DNA of 64,000 nt, from contig CAUYUJ010015304.1 in NCBI GenBank assembly GCA_963575745.1, forward strand, positions 257,042-321,041, read 5' to 3'. This DNA is from Prorocentrum cordatum (Eukaryota; Sar; Dinophyceae; Prorocentrales; Prorocentraceae). This document shows, in pieces, positions 43,803 to 54,310 of this stretch (position 1 is the first letter of the stretch; each line of letters starts with the position of its first letter). The notes beneath the pieces were generated by a model that worked only from the letters and a program-made list of their open reading frames with translations, did no database searches and was not told where the DNA came from. A program made the translations under genes and the position numbers.

Positions 43803-45086
43803 GACGGAAGTGTTGCATACTTTGGCTCGGTTTAAATTCGATTTCTCGAAAGTCAACAATTCGCTTGAGCTCTAGTATTTTGCTCCACCCACATTCGATC
43901 TTAATGCCGCTCGCCATCTTAATCTCAGCTCGATCGGGTACCTACTACTGGCAAAAAGCATGTGGGCGGGATCGGCTGTTCGAGTCATTTTGAAAAGTGC
44001 TGTCGGTTTTCTGAACTTAAATCGAGCTGTAGGACCACTACAAAGCTGGCATGCACACCTAATCGATCCAGAATCATCAGGCGCGTTCGTCTCCAGCATC
44101 TAGAGGTCTGAACTCTGTCTGCTACCAGAGCTAGGTCCGCACAACTATTTGTGCTCCACCGATTTTGAGATGATGATGAGTTTCTTCACTTAACTCGAGC
44201 TGCAGATGAGCTAGAGACCTCTTTGGCACAGCAATCGGAAGGAACTCATCAGGCGCGATAGTCTGAAGTATCTAGACGCCTGAATTCGGCCTGCTATCAG
44301 CGCAAAAGCCGAACAACTATTCGTACTCTGCTTTTTTTTAGATGGCATTGGTTTTCTTGACTCAACTCGAGCTGCAGATGAGCTACAGAGCTCTTCGGCA
44401 CAGCAATCGAAGGGAAATGGTCCGGCGCGCTAGTTCAAATATTCTAGACGACTGAAATCAGTCTGCTATCAGCGCTCGGGCTGCAAAACTATTTGTACTC
44501 TGCTAATTCCTTGGAGATGGTGATGGTTTACTTGACTTGACTGGCGCTGCAGATGCGCTACAGAGCTGCTCAGCACAGCAATCGGAAGGGAATCATCAGG
44601 GGCGCTAGTTGAAAGTATCTAGACGCCTGATCTCGGTCTGCTATCAGCGCTGGGGCCGAAAAAACTATTCGTGCTCTGTGAATTATTTGGAGATGGCATT
44701 GGTTTTCATGACTTAACTCATAAGTTATAGAGCTGCTCGTCGCAGCAATCGAACGGAAATAATCAGACGCGCTAGTTTAAAGTATCTAGACGCCTGAACT
44801 CGGTCTGCTATCAGCGCTGGGACCGAAAAACTATTCGTACTTTGCTTTTCTTTTTTAGAGATGGTGATGGCTTTTTTTACGCTCTTCGGCACAGCCATCG
44901 GAAGGAAATCAACAGGCGCGCCAGTTTACAGTGCCCAGCCTGGGTCTGGCATGTCAATTATTTGTTCCAGAGATGCTTTTCCCTCACTCCTTCTTCTTCT
45001 CCACGCCCTCCTTCATGAGACCGCGCCCTCGCGCGCGCAATGCGAGATTGCCGCGCCCACATTGCACGAGGAAGCTCTACGAGTTC

Positions 45087-45120
45087 CCGGCGGTAACCAA
45101 GGTTGACGGTCTACCGCCGG
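45087..45120. repeat. Hairpin target site 2, empty
   Basis: CCGGCGGTAACCAAGG then TTGACGGTCTACCGCCGG. The arms pair over about 10 bp. Confidence 0.85.
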
Positions 45121-45430
45121 CTCCCAGTTGGCCAACCCGGCCCGGGCGGACAATGTGATCACCTGGGGTCGGGTTTTCGAACATTGCGTGTTATTTTGAA
45201 AGTCGCTTTGAGAACTCAAATTCTTATTCTCTGCAGTCGATCATGGCGAGTTTGGTGGTGCAATTATCAGGGCTCTAGCTCTATGATTCCGATCAAAAGA
45301 CTAGGAGGAACCGACGTTCTGTAAAGCCCGGAGAAAAAAACATTTCTTCAGTTTCCAAGCTCATATTCACAAACTTGCTTCTCCTGCTATCTGGGAAATG
45401 ATTCGGTCTCTGCAGAGCTCTACGAGGGTC

Positions 45431-45463
45431 CCGGCGGTAACCTGGTTGACGGTTTACCGCCGG
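45431..45463. repeat. Hairpin target site 3, empty
   Basis: CCGGCGGTAACCTGG then TTGACGGTTTACCGCCGG. Perfect 10-bp arms. Confidence 0.85.
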
Positions 45464-47841
45464 CTTCCATTCCACAGCGCTGGAGGGCTAGTTGGCAAAA
45501 AAATCTCGACGGACCTTCTGGTGACTTTTGCTCGGTTGAAAATTATGCTCTCGAATTTCAAAAATTCGTTAGACCTCTAATATTTCTTCTCGTGAGATTC
45601 GATCTTATTCCCGCTCGCCGTCTTAATCTCCGCTCGATCGGGTACATACTACTGCCAAAAAGCACTCCGGCGGGATCGGCTGTTTCGAGTCATCTTGACA
45701 GATGCTGTCGGTTTTCTGTACTTAACTCAAGCTGTAGGATAGCTACAGAGCTGGTACGCACACCTAATCGATTCAGAAGGATCAGACGCGTTCGTCTGAA
45801 GCATCTAGAGGTCTGAACTCGGTCTGCTACTCGAGCTAGGTCCGCGAAACTATTCGTACTCTACTATTTGTTGTTTGAAATGATGATGAGCTTCTTGACT
45901 TAACTCGAGCCTCAGATGAGCTAAAGGGATCTTCGGCACAGCAATCGGAAGGCAATGATCAGGCGCGCTAGTCTAAAGTATCTAGACGCCCGAACTCGGT
46001 CTGCTATCAGCACTGGAGCCGAAAAACTATTCGTACTCTCCGATTTTTCTGGAGCTGGTGATGGTTTGCTTGACTTAACTCGAGCTGCAGATGAGCTACA
46101 GAGCTGTTCGGCTCAGCAATCGGAAGGGAATCATCAGGCGCGATAGGTCTAAGTATCTAGACGCCTGAACTCGTTATGCTATCAGCGATGGGGCTGAAGA
46201 GCTATCCGTACTCTGTTATTAACTCGAGCTGCAGATGAGCTACAGAGCTGGTCGGCACAGCAATCGGAAGGCAATCAGCAGGCGCGCTACTCGACACCTG
46301 GACTCGGTCTGCTATCAGCGCTGAAGCCGAAAAACTATTCGTACTCTGGTTTTTTTTGAGGTGGTGATGATTTTCTGGACCTTGAACGAGCTGCAGATGA
46401 GCTACAGATCTGTTCGGCACAGCAAACGGAGCAAATTATCTTCAGGCGCACTAGTTTGAAGTAACTCGTAGAGCTTCCCTTAGCTAGTTGTTGGAAGCGT
46501 AAGAGAAAGTCCACAGCGCTGGGGGGCTAGTTCGCTCGAAAAATCTCGACGGACCTTTTGGTGACTTTTGCTCGGTTGAAAATTATGTTCTCGAAATTCA
46601 GCAAATCGCTAGAACTCTAATATTGTTTCCAATGATATTCGATTGTATTCCCGCTCGCCGTCTTAATCTCAGGTCGATCGGGTACCTACTACTGCCAAAA
46701 AGCACTCCGACGGGATCGGCTGTCTCGAATCATCTTGACAGGTGCTGTCGGTTTTCTGCACTTTACCCGAGCTGTAGGAGCGCTACAGAGCTGGTATGCA
46801 CACCTAATCGATCTAGAACCGTCAGGCGTGTTCGTCTGGAGTATCCAGATGTCTGAACTCGGTCTGCTATCAGCGCTAGGTCCACGAAACTATTCGTACT
46901 CTATGATCTTTTTGGAGATAATGCTAAGCGTCTTGACTTAACTCGAGCTGCAGATGAGCTACAGAGCTCTTTGGCACAGAAATCGGAAGGGAATCATCAG
47001 GGGCGTCAGTTGAAAGTATCTAGACGCCTGATCTCGGTCTGCTATCAGCGCTGGGGCCGAAAAACTATTCGTACTCTGCTAATGTTCTGAAGATGGTAAC
47101 GGTTTTATTGCCTTATCTCGAGCTGCAGATGAGCTACAGAGCTGTTCGGCAAACAATCGGGAGGAAAGCATAAGACGCGCTAGGTTAAAGTATCTAGGCG
47201 CCTGAACTCTGTCTGCTATCAGTGCTGGGGTCGAAACGCTATTTGTACTATGCTAATTTTCTGAGATGGTGATGGTTTTCTTGACTTACCTCGAGCTGCA
47301 GATGAGCTACAGAGCTGTTCGGCACAGCAATCGGAAGGCAATCCGCAGGCGCGCTACTAGACACCTGGACTCGGTCTGATATCAGCGCTGAAGCCGAAAA
47401 ACTATTCGTGCGCTGCTATTTTTTGGAGATGGTGATGATTGTCTGGACTTTCATCGAGCTGCAGATGAGCTACAGAGCTGTTCGGCACAGCAATCGGAAA
47501 AAATAAACTCAGGCGCACTAGTTTAAAGTATCTAGACGCCTGAACTCTGTCTGCTATCAGCGCTGGGACCCAAGAATTATTCGTACTCTGCTAATTTTTT
47601 CGAGATGGCAATGGTTTGCTTCACGCTGTTCGGCGCAGCAATCGGAAGGAAATCAACAGGTGCGCCAGCTCAAAGTGTCCAGACGCCTGAACTCGTTCTG
47701 GTATGACTCTAATTGTTTATCCAGAGATGCTTTCCTCTCACTCCTTCTCCTCCTCCACGTCCTCCCCCATGAGACCGCGCCAACTCGCGCGCGCAATGCG
47801 AGATTGCCGCGCTCGCATTGCACGAGGAAGCTCTACGAGTT

Positions 47842-47876
47842 CCCGGCGGCAACCAAGGTTCACGGTTTACCGCGGG
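47842..47876. repeat. Hairpin target site 4, empty
   Basis: CCCGGCGGCAACCAAGG then TTCACGGTTTACCGCGGG. Slightly degraded arms. Confidence 0.75.
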
Positions 47877-47992
47877 CCCCCAGTTCCACAGCACTGGAGG
47901 GCTAGTTGGCTCGAAAAATCTCGACGGACCTTTTCGTGACTTTTGCTCGGCTGAGGTTGAAAATTATGTTCTCGAAATTCAACAACTGGGAG

Positions 47993-48024
47993 CCGGCGGT
48001 AAACCGTCAACCTCGGTTACCGCC
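47993..48024. repeat. Hairpin target site 5, empty, at an orientation switch
   Basis: GCCGGCGGTAAACCG then TCAACCTCGGTTACCGCC. Units to its left read forward, units to its right read reverse. Confidence 0.85.
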
Positions 48025-49483
48025 AGGAACTCGTAGAGCTTCCACGTGCAATGCGGGCGCGGCAATCTCGCATTGCGCGCGCGGGGGCGCGGTCTCATGG
48101 AGGAGGACGTGGAGGAGTAGAAAGGGCGAGGGAAAAGCATCTCTGGAAAAAATGGACATACCAGGCAGAGTTCAGGCGTCTGGACACTTTCAGCTAGCGC
48201 GCCTGTTGATTCCTTCCGATTGCTGCGCCGAGCAGCTTACGGAAAACCATTACCGTCTCTGGAAGAATTAGCAGAATACAAATTGTTTGTCGGCCCCAGC
48301 GCTGATAACAGAACGAGTTCAGGCGTCTAGATACTTTTACCGAGCGCCCCTCATGATTCCCTTCCGATTTCTGTGCCAAACAGCTCTGTAGCTAATCTGC
48401 AGAGCGAGTGAAGCCAAGAAAATCATTATCATCTGCCGAAAAATTAGCATAGTGCGACTAGGCCGTTCACCCCAAGCGCTGATAGCAGACCGAGTTCAGG
48501 CGTCTAGATACTTCATACTATCGCGCCTGATGATTTCCGTCCCATTGCTGTGCCGAACAGCTCTGTAGCTCATCTGCAGCTCGAGTTAAGTCAAGAAAAG
48601 TATCACCATCTTGAACAAAATAGCAGAATACGAATAGTGTTCCAGCCCCAGCGCTGGTAACAGACTGATTTCAGGCGTCTAGATACTTTAACTAGCGCGC
48701 CAGATGATTTCCTTCCGATTTCTGTTCAACAGCTCTGTAGCTCTGCAGCTCGACGTATGTCAAAAAAAAAACAGCACCATCTGCAAGAAATTAGCAGAGT
48801 ATGAATAGGTGTTCAGGCCCAACGCTGATAGCAGACTGATTTCAGGCGTCTAGATACTTGTAACTAGCGCGCCTGATGATTTCCGGCTGATTGCTGGGCT
48901 GAATTGCTCTGTAGCTCTTCTGCAGCCGGAGTTAATTCAAGAAAACTATCACCAACTCGAAGAAAGGCCGAGTACGAATAGTTTTGCGACTCCAGCGCTG
49001 ATAACAGACCGATTCCGGGTGTCTAGATACGTCAGACTATTGCGCCTGGTGGTTTTTTTGACTGCTATACCAAAGAGCTCTGTAGCTGGTCTGCAGCTCG
49101 ATTGAATTCCAGAAAATCATCATCATTTCCAGAAAATGTACGAATAATTTCGCGAATGTAGCTCGAGTAGCAGACCGAGTTCAGAGCTCTGGATGCTTGA
49201 GACGAACGCGCCTGATGATTCTACATCGATTAGGTGTGCATACCTGCTCTGTAGCTATTCTACAGCTCGAGTTAAGTACAGAAAACCGACAGCACCTGTC
49301 ACAATGACCCAAAACAGCCGATCCCGCCGGAGTGCTTTTTGGCAGTAGTAGGTACCCGATCGACGTGAGATTAAGACGGCGAGCGGGAATAAGATCGAAG
49401 ATGGGGGAAAGAACACTAGAGCTAAAACGACTTGTTGAATTATGGAGGAGGAAGCGGAAAAACAAATTTGAAAAAAAATGGGA
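48025..49483 (-). repeat. Hairpin-bounded repeat unit, reverse orientation
   Basis: Starts with the complement of the end module (CACGTGCAATGCGGGCGCGG), then satellite monomers in reverse (CGAGTTCAGGCGTCTAGATAC). It closes with the complement of the opening module (GTACCCGATCG / GATTAAGACGGCGAG) and the occupied hairpin at 49484. Confidence 0.85.
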
Positions 49484-49510
49484 GCCGGCGGTAAACCGTC
49501 AACCTTGGTT
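49484..49510. repeat. Hairpin target site 6, occupied; left half with target duplication
   Basis: GCCGGCGGTAAACCGT then CAACCTTGGTT (49500-49510). The other half of the hairpin (CAACCTTGGTTACCGCCGGG) is 6.3 kb away at 55854, with the same 11 bases repeated. Confidence 0.9.
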
Positions 49511-50054
49511 TTTGAGTATGAGTCAGGGCGCGGACAGCTGTGACAGCTGAGCCCTAAGACTCCCAAAAGGAGCACAGGGTAGCTAGAGAAGGCATCTCTT
49601 ATCATCACACTGCTCAGCCACTGAGGCATAGGCATCGGAAAAGGATGCAGGAACAAGGAAAAGGATGCAGCACGACATGTGAAATTGCAAAGGTGTAGGA
49701 ACAGGTTAGAGATGAAAGATGCTACCCAAAACGTGCACCACGGACATACAGAGCCGTTGCGCTGCAAACATCACACAGAACATGACAGAAGCAGAGGCAT
49801 CAAGCGAGAAAGCTTCCTCCGCCACCAACAGCCACGCCCCGTGCACACACAAATCTAAACACCATTCTGCAGCACATCCCTCCACAGAGCGACCTCCGTC
49901 GAAGAATCCACGGAGGCCGTCTAGTTTTGTTTTGCTCGCATGTTCAATAAGAAAAGTATGGAATACAACGTAACAATTTCTGGTTCTGGTCAACCATGTC
50001 AGCCTATGTGCAATCACTAAATCAATCAATCAATTGGGCATCCCGCCTTGGCCT
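49511..50054 (-). mobile_element. 5'-truncated LINE tail (element A') in the hairpin
   Basis: A 544-bp insert. The minus-strand frame 50029-49706 contains GFFDGGRSVEGCAAEW and VAEEAFSLDASASVMF, a diverged match to the end of LINE B ORF2 (AFDGGVSNEGCGGGWW, VAEEAMSLPPGSAVTC). It ends at a third copy of CAACCTTGGTT (50055-50065), where LINE B begins. Confidence 0.7.
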
Positions 50055-50140
50055 CAACCTTGGTTTTTTTTGCGGTTTGCGGTCCGCCACTAGAATCCGA
50101 ATCCGAATCGGCGGAGCAGTGCAACTGAGCCCCCACCATC

Positions 50141-53100
50141 TTAGGTAGGTCGCAGCAGAGCGCACGCCACCTTAGCAGCAGCTCTCGTCAGGGCAGCGCA
50201 GGCAGCTAGTTCACAGCAGGTTACCGCGCTACCTGGAGGCAAGCTCATCGCCTCCTCGGCCACATCGTGCCAATGGAAGCTGTGCGAGCTGGTGCAGGAG
50301 GAAGAGGAGGAGGAGGAGGAGGAGGAGATGGGAAAATCAACCTGCACGCTGGAACCCCTACCTACAACGCCAATCTGAAGCCACCACCCACCTCCACATC
50401 CTTCATTACTGACACCCCCATCGAATGCACCACGGAGAGCAGTCTTACGAGTACTGAGGAACTGATCATATGCAAACCAGCGAGTAATAGTTTGGCCACC
50501 TCTGGCCTCCCACGACAATCTATCCGCACGTTCATTACCCTCACGAAAGAAATGCTTATACAGATTCTGTCCCGATGCAGGTGAGGTCAGTCCCCATCCA
50601 GACAGCATCGATACCGTATTTTGTAGTGTTCCCACCAGTCGTACATACTGCTTGCTGCGAATCTGCCACTCACCACACATCCAGTTAACAACCGTCTTAC
50701 TATCTCCCAAGATCTCCATCCCAAGACGCTCAATATTCTCACACCTCCACTCCGTTTCATTCTCATAATTAGCGGCAATACGTTCGCTAAGCCTCTCACT
50801 CATCTCTCTCTCCTCCTCCTCCTCCGCCTTCACGTGCCTCACACAAGGTGGCCTGCGTAAAACAAACAAGTCGAACAAGTGTTGCATGCCGATCACAGTC
50901 AGCAAATGTTTGCAATATTTCTCTCGGGACCCAGCGGAGCTGTCGAACGAGAGGTACCACTCACAACCAAAGAGATCGCGCAAACACCAGTCCCACACAG
51001 TATGTCCACGGGCAGGCGCGCCCATGCTCATGCGTGCGAGATGCTTCCTATCTTTTGCAGGCAACGCTAGAATACATGTGTCCCGATGTTCCGTCCACTT
51101 CCCTCTTCCATGTAGCATGGCCGGCCTAGATATCATCCATTCACGTGACATGTCCGACTCCTCAGGTATGGCAGGCTGATCATCCGTTGTCCGCCGACGA
51201 CCGCCACTCGACATCTGTGAGATCTGAGATACATGAGATGCATGAGAGGCCGCCGACACCGCCATCGCCCGAGTTTTCCTCTGACGCCGATGTGGTACCG
51301 TCTCCCCCTCCTCCTCCACTATGTGTGTTGTGTATCTCCTCACACGAATACTTGCAGCAACTGAGACATCCTTGGCCCAATCCCAACAACGAAATATCCA
51401 TATCTGCACCGCACTTCGGAATCCAAGCTCAACAAAACTCTGCCGTCCAACTTTGTATCGCCTACGTTGAAACTCAGACCAGCCTTCAGTGCTCCGCTTG
51501 CGTAGACCTGACATTAACGCCAGGCATCTACCTTCAAAAGAGTGAACAGCAGCAATGGTGGAATAGTCGGGCGTTCTGCCCTCACAGTTGAATAATAATG
51601 CAGCAATCACTTTAGCTTGATAACGAGTAAATCTCTCAGCCAAATCAATACCAGAGCAGCGATAATAAGCGATTTCCCCAAAGAACATCTTCTGGGCTTT
51701 CTGGAGCATGGCCTCTGAATCCGAGTGGTCCTTCCAGGTCTCCTCCAGAGTGGCACCCAGGATCTCAAACGACTGAACACGCGGCAGGACCACTTCTCGG
51801 GCCCCAAGAGCAGCGTCACAAGACGGCACCAGCACACGGATATCCTGCTCGGGGGACGGCGGGATGCCAGGCGGCGCACCAAAGTAAATATACATCAAGG
51901 ATTTCGGCTTCCAGGTCATTCCTGCATTCATCAGCGGGATACTCATGTCACGCACCAGCAACTCGAGGTCAGTGCGGGTCTTCGCATACAACAGAAGATT
52001 ATATGCCCAGGAATTGTGGGTCGTACGCTCACCGTTGAACATGCGCTCAAAATTTTCCAATGTGATACCGTACTGCGTATCCTGCCTCCACCTGTCAACC
52101 ACATCTCTCCAGAGTACAATAGAAACTGCTAGAAAAATCATCGGCCCCTCCACTCCTCCCGTTCGAATAGCTTTGTCCCAATAGACCGCTGAAGATGCCT
52201 CGATGCCCTCGAAGCTGGCCACGCACTGATTATCCATCATGGGTTCAATCAACGCCACAATGGCTGGTATGTCAAGAGCACGAAGACAGCGCATGGCGAG
52301 GCACGGAGTGACACTATCGAATGCTGGTAAAATACCGAGGTTGGCAAGCCACAAACTGTCTCCTTTGCCCCAGACAGCGGAGTGCTGGCTGAGCCTCTTG
52401 GCAACGCTGGTGATTCCCGATGTTTTTCGTCCCGATCTGAATCCGTACAGGCATACATAGTGTCGGTGCTCCTCAATCCTCTTCTCAATCATCATCACAA
52501 TACATGTCATGTACCATTTCATAAGACACGACTGTAGACATAGTACACGTGTATATGTCAAATGTTGTATGTCCATTTCTTTAGGCATGAGCGTGGCAGC
52601 TAGTTGACGCCAACTGTCGGGGCAACATAACCTGCGGGAATACACACCTTGGAATCTCACCAGAACACGTCGAACAGATGCCCACGAGAGCTGTTTCAAC
52701 ATCGTGACAGTCACGTTGTCGGGACCTGGGGCCTTTCCCGTGGACAGCATCGCCCTCGCCCGCAGCAGGAGCGACATCGAGAACACCTCTGGGGATCCGC
52801 TTCCCGAACATAGACCACGCAGCGACTGTAGCTCACCAAGGGTCACCTCCCTGGCCTCGGGGTCCTCCACCTTAGACTTCATGTGCCCCAATATCTCGTC
52901 CCCCCACTCCTCGCGGTTCTGGGACTCCATCCCGTTGGCAAGGATCAACGTATCCGTCTTGGCCCTCCTCCTCCTCCTCGTGTTCATTTCCGTCCTCCAC
53001 CTCTGTACTCTTGCCTCCAGCCTCCTCCTTTCTCTCCTCTTTATTTTTGAGCACCGTTTGGCCTCCTCTCTATCCCCACGACGAAGTGCTTCGCGTTTAC

Positions 53101-54280
53101 TTTCCTGGGCGGCCCAGTGGATCTCGGATTTCGTTGGCACATTATTCCTGGGATTGGTATCTTTCTGGGGGGTCTCCTCGGCGGCCTTTATGAGGTCAGG
53201 TCCCAGCATATCCAACATCTCCTGGCGATCCTCTGGGTCAGCATTTTCCTGGCACAATGCACGGTAACGACTGCCCCGATCGTCCCTGTTCTTCGCAAAC
53301 TCAAGCTGCGACACCGGTTGCAAGTAGATGAATTTGCGAGCAGGCTGGGTCCGTCTCTTCGCAGACGGTGCACAAGACAAGCGAACAACTATGCAAGCGT
53401 GGTCAGACAGCGCACGCTCGTATCTGCTGCATGGGTGCTCCGTCCAGGCGTGGCCCACTTCCGCAGGCAGCATCCAGCCTACAGTGATCTCCTGCCTGTG
53501 TAAACGACGGCTGACACCAACATAGTCGAGTACCTTCTCCACCCCCGTACTTGATTTGAAAGTAACCCCCCTCTGCCCAAATGTGTGCTCCATCCTTATG
53601 CCCCAGAGCCCGCAGAAGTCCAGTAGGGCCCTCCTCATAGATTGCAGCCTAGACGCCCGTCGAGTTTCGAAGCCCGAGACAACCCTATGAGGTCTTGTTT
53701 TACGTGCACCACGTTTTGTTTGAGTCATATACGGGTTGCCGTCATCCGATCCTTCCTCCATCCCAGTATCAATCTCCGTAGAATCCCCAGCAATCCCAGA
53801 CGCCTCCAGAAGCCCTGATCCAGTAACTCTAAAGCCGTTGACCTCCGAATCTGGCTCGAGTTCGACGTTAGCATCTGTCAAGAAGACCAGGTCCTGCGGC
53901 TGCTTCGGGAACTTAGACCTATGTGTGCGAAGCACTTGGGATATATCAAACAATATCTGCTCATACACAGCATGTTCATGCTGTTCTTCCGTAAGGGTAC
54001 GAATACTCTCATGCGGCATATATGCAACAATAACAGTAACACTAGAATAACTACAAATCACAAAACCTTTGCCACGATATGTGGCCCTGAGCGAGTCTCT
54101 CCAAGACTTAGACATGATCACCGCAGCCTTCCGACAAGTACTCCGAAAAATTGTGTAACCTCGCATGCTGAGATCACGAACTGAAAGGAACTGACACTCG
54201 CACAACCCCGCGAGTCCCACATCTAAGCGACGTAGTGAATTAATTATGTCATGGCCGTTCTCTGCACCTGCCCGACGCAC
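50141..54280 (-). CDS. LINE B ORF2: endonuclease, reverse transcriptase, permuted RNase H
   Basis: A 1379-residue polyprotein. Endonuclease: GLCECQFL (Glu 28), FLTDANVE in the GDxN position and RALSDHACIVV (SDH, near 297). RT: KAPGPDNVTVTMLKQLS, YGFRSGRKTSG, motif A region LANLGILPAFDSV (near 645-657), motif B region TGGVEGPMIF (near 710), motif C region THNSWAYNLLLYAK (near 757). Gly stands at the motif A Asp and Tyr at the motif C Asp, so polymerase activity is doubtful. Near 1190-1240 lie ILGDSKTVVNWM and HFFREGNERADRL, the second half of an RNase H. Near 1284-1360 lie AFDGGVSNEGCGGGWW and TCCELAACAAL, its first half. The order is thus reversed. No in-frame stop. Confidence 0.85.
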   Translation of the reverse strand: MRRAGAENGHDIINSLRRLDVGLAGLCECQFLSVRDLSMRGYTIFRSTCRKAAVIMSKSWRDSLRATYRGKGFVICSYSSVTVIVAYMPHESIRTLTEEQHEHAVYEQILFDISQVLRTHRSKFPKQPQDLVFLTDANVELEPDSEVNGFRVTGSGLLEASGIAGDSTEIDTGMEEGSDDGNPYMTQTKRGARKTRPHRVVSGFETRRASRLQSMRRALLDFCGLWGIRMEHTFGQRGVTFKSSTGVEKVLDYVGVSRRLHRQEITVGWMLPAEVGHAWTEHPCSRYERALSDHACIVVRLSCAPSAKRRTQPARKFIYLQPVSQLEFAKNRDDRGSRYRALCQENADPEDRQEMLDMLGPDLIKAAEETPQKDTNPRNNVPTKSEIHWAAQESKREALRRGDREEAKRCSKIKRRERRRLEARVQRWRTEMNTRRRRRAKTDTLILANGMESQNREEWGDEILGHMKSKVEDPEAREVTLGELQSLRGLCSGSGSPEVFSMSLLLRARAMLSTGKAPGPDNVTVTMLKQLSWASVRRVLVRFQGVYSRRLCCPDSWRQLAATLMPKEMDIQHLTYTRVLCLQSCLMKWYMTCIVMMIEKRIEEHRHYVCLYGFRSGRKTSGITSVAKRLSQHSAVWGKGDSLWLANLGILPAFDSVTPCLAMRCLRALDIPAIVALIEPMMDNQCVASFEGIEASSAVYWDKAIRTGGVEGPMIFLAVSIVLWRDVVDRWRQDTQYGITLENFERMFNGERTTHNSWAYNLLLYAKTRTDLELLVRDMSIPLMNAGMTWKPKSLMYIYFGAPPGIPPSPEQDIRVLVPSCDAALGAREVVLPRVQSFEILGATLEETWKDHSDSEAMLQKAQKMFFGEIAYYRCSGIDLAERFTRYQAKVIAALLFNCEGRTPDYSTIAAVHSFEGRCLALMSGLRKRSTEGWSEFQRRRYKVGRQSFVELGFRSAVQIWIFRCWDWAKDVSVAASIRVRRYTTHIVEEEGETVPHRRQRKTRAMAVSAASHASHVSQISQMSSGGRRRTTDDQPAIPEESDMSREWMISRPAMLHGRGKWTEHRDTCILALPAKDRKHLARMSMGAPARGHTVWDWCLRDLFGCEWYLSFDSSAGSREKYCKHLLTVIGMQHLFDLFVLRRPPCVRHVKAEEEEEREMSERLSERIAANYENETEWRCENIERLGMEILGDSKTVVNWMCGEWQIRSKQYVRLVGTLQNTVSMLSGWGLTSPASGQNLYKHFFREGNERADRLSWEARGGQTITRWFAYDQFLSTRKTALRGAFDGGVSNEGCGGGWWLQIGVVGRGSSVQVDFPISSSSSSSSSSCTSSHSFHWHDVAEEAMSLPPGSAVTCCELAACAALTRAAAKVACALLRPT

Positions 54281-54310
54281 ACTCCATGACGCAATGGTGT
54301 CGTGGCACCT

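Larger units (their letters stand above)
43656..48024 (+). repeat. Hairpin-bounded repeat units, forward orientation
   Basis: At least two units (about 43656-45120 and 45431-47876) and a partial one to 48024. Each opens with a CCGGCGG hairpin, then a GCTAGTTGG..AAAAATCTCGACGGA module, a module with CTCGCCGTCTTAATCTC and GATCGGGTAC, then several satellite monomers of about 172 bp (TCTAGACGCCTGAACTCGG, CTGCAGATGAGCTACAGAGC). The end module carries GCGCAATGCGAGATTGCCGC and a new hairpin. The short frame RRLNLRSIGYLLLPKST recurs in every copy because the DNA repeats; there is no sign it is a gene. Confidence 0.85.

Noticed and set aside
51990-52012. YAKT in LINE B ORF2 as the YxDD motif of reverse transcriptase
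   Set aside because: It lies several residues after the more probable motif C position (WAYN) and has no acidic residue.
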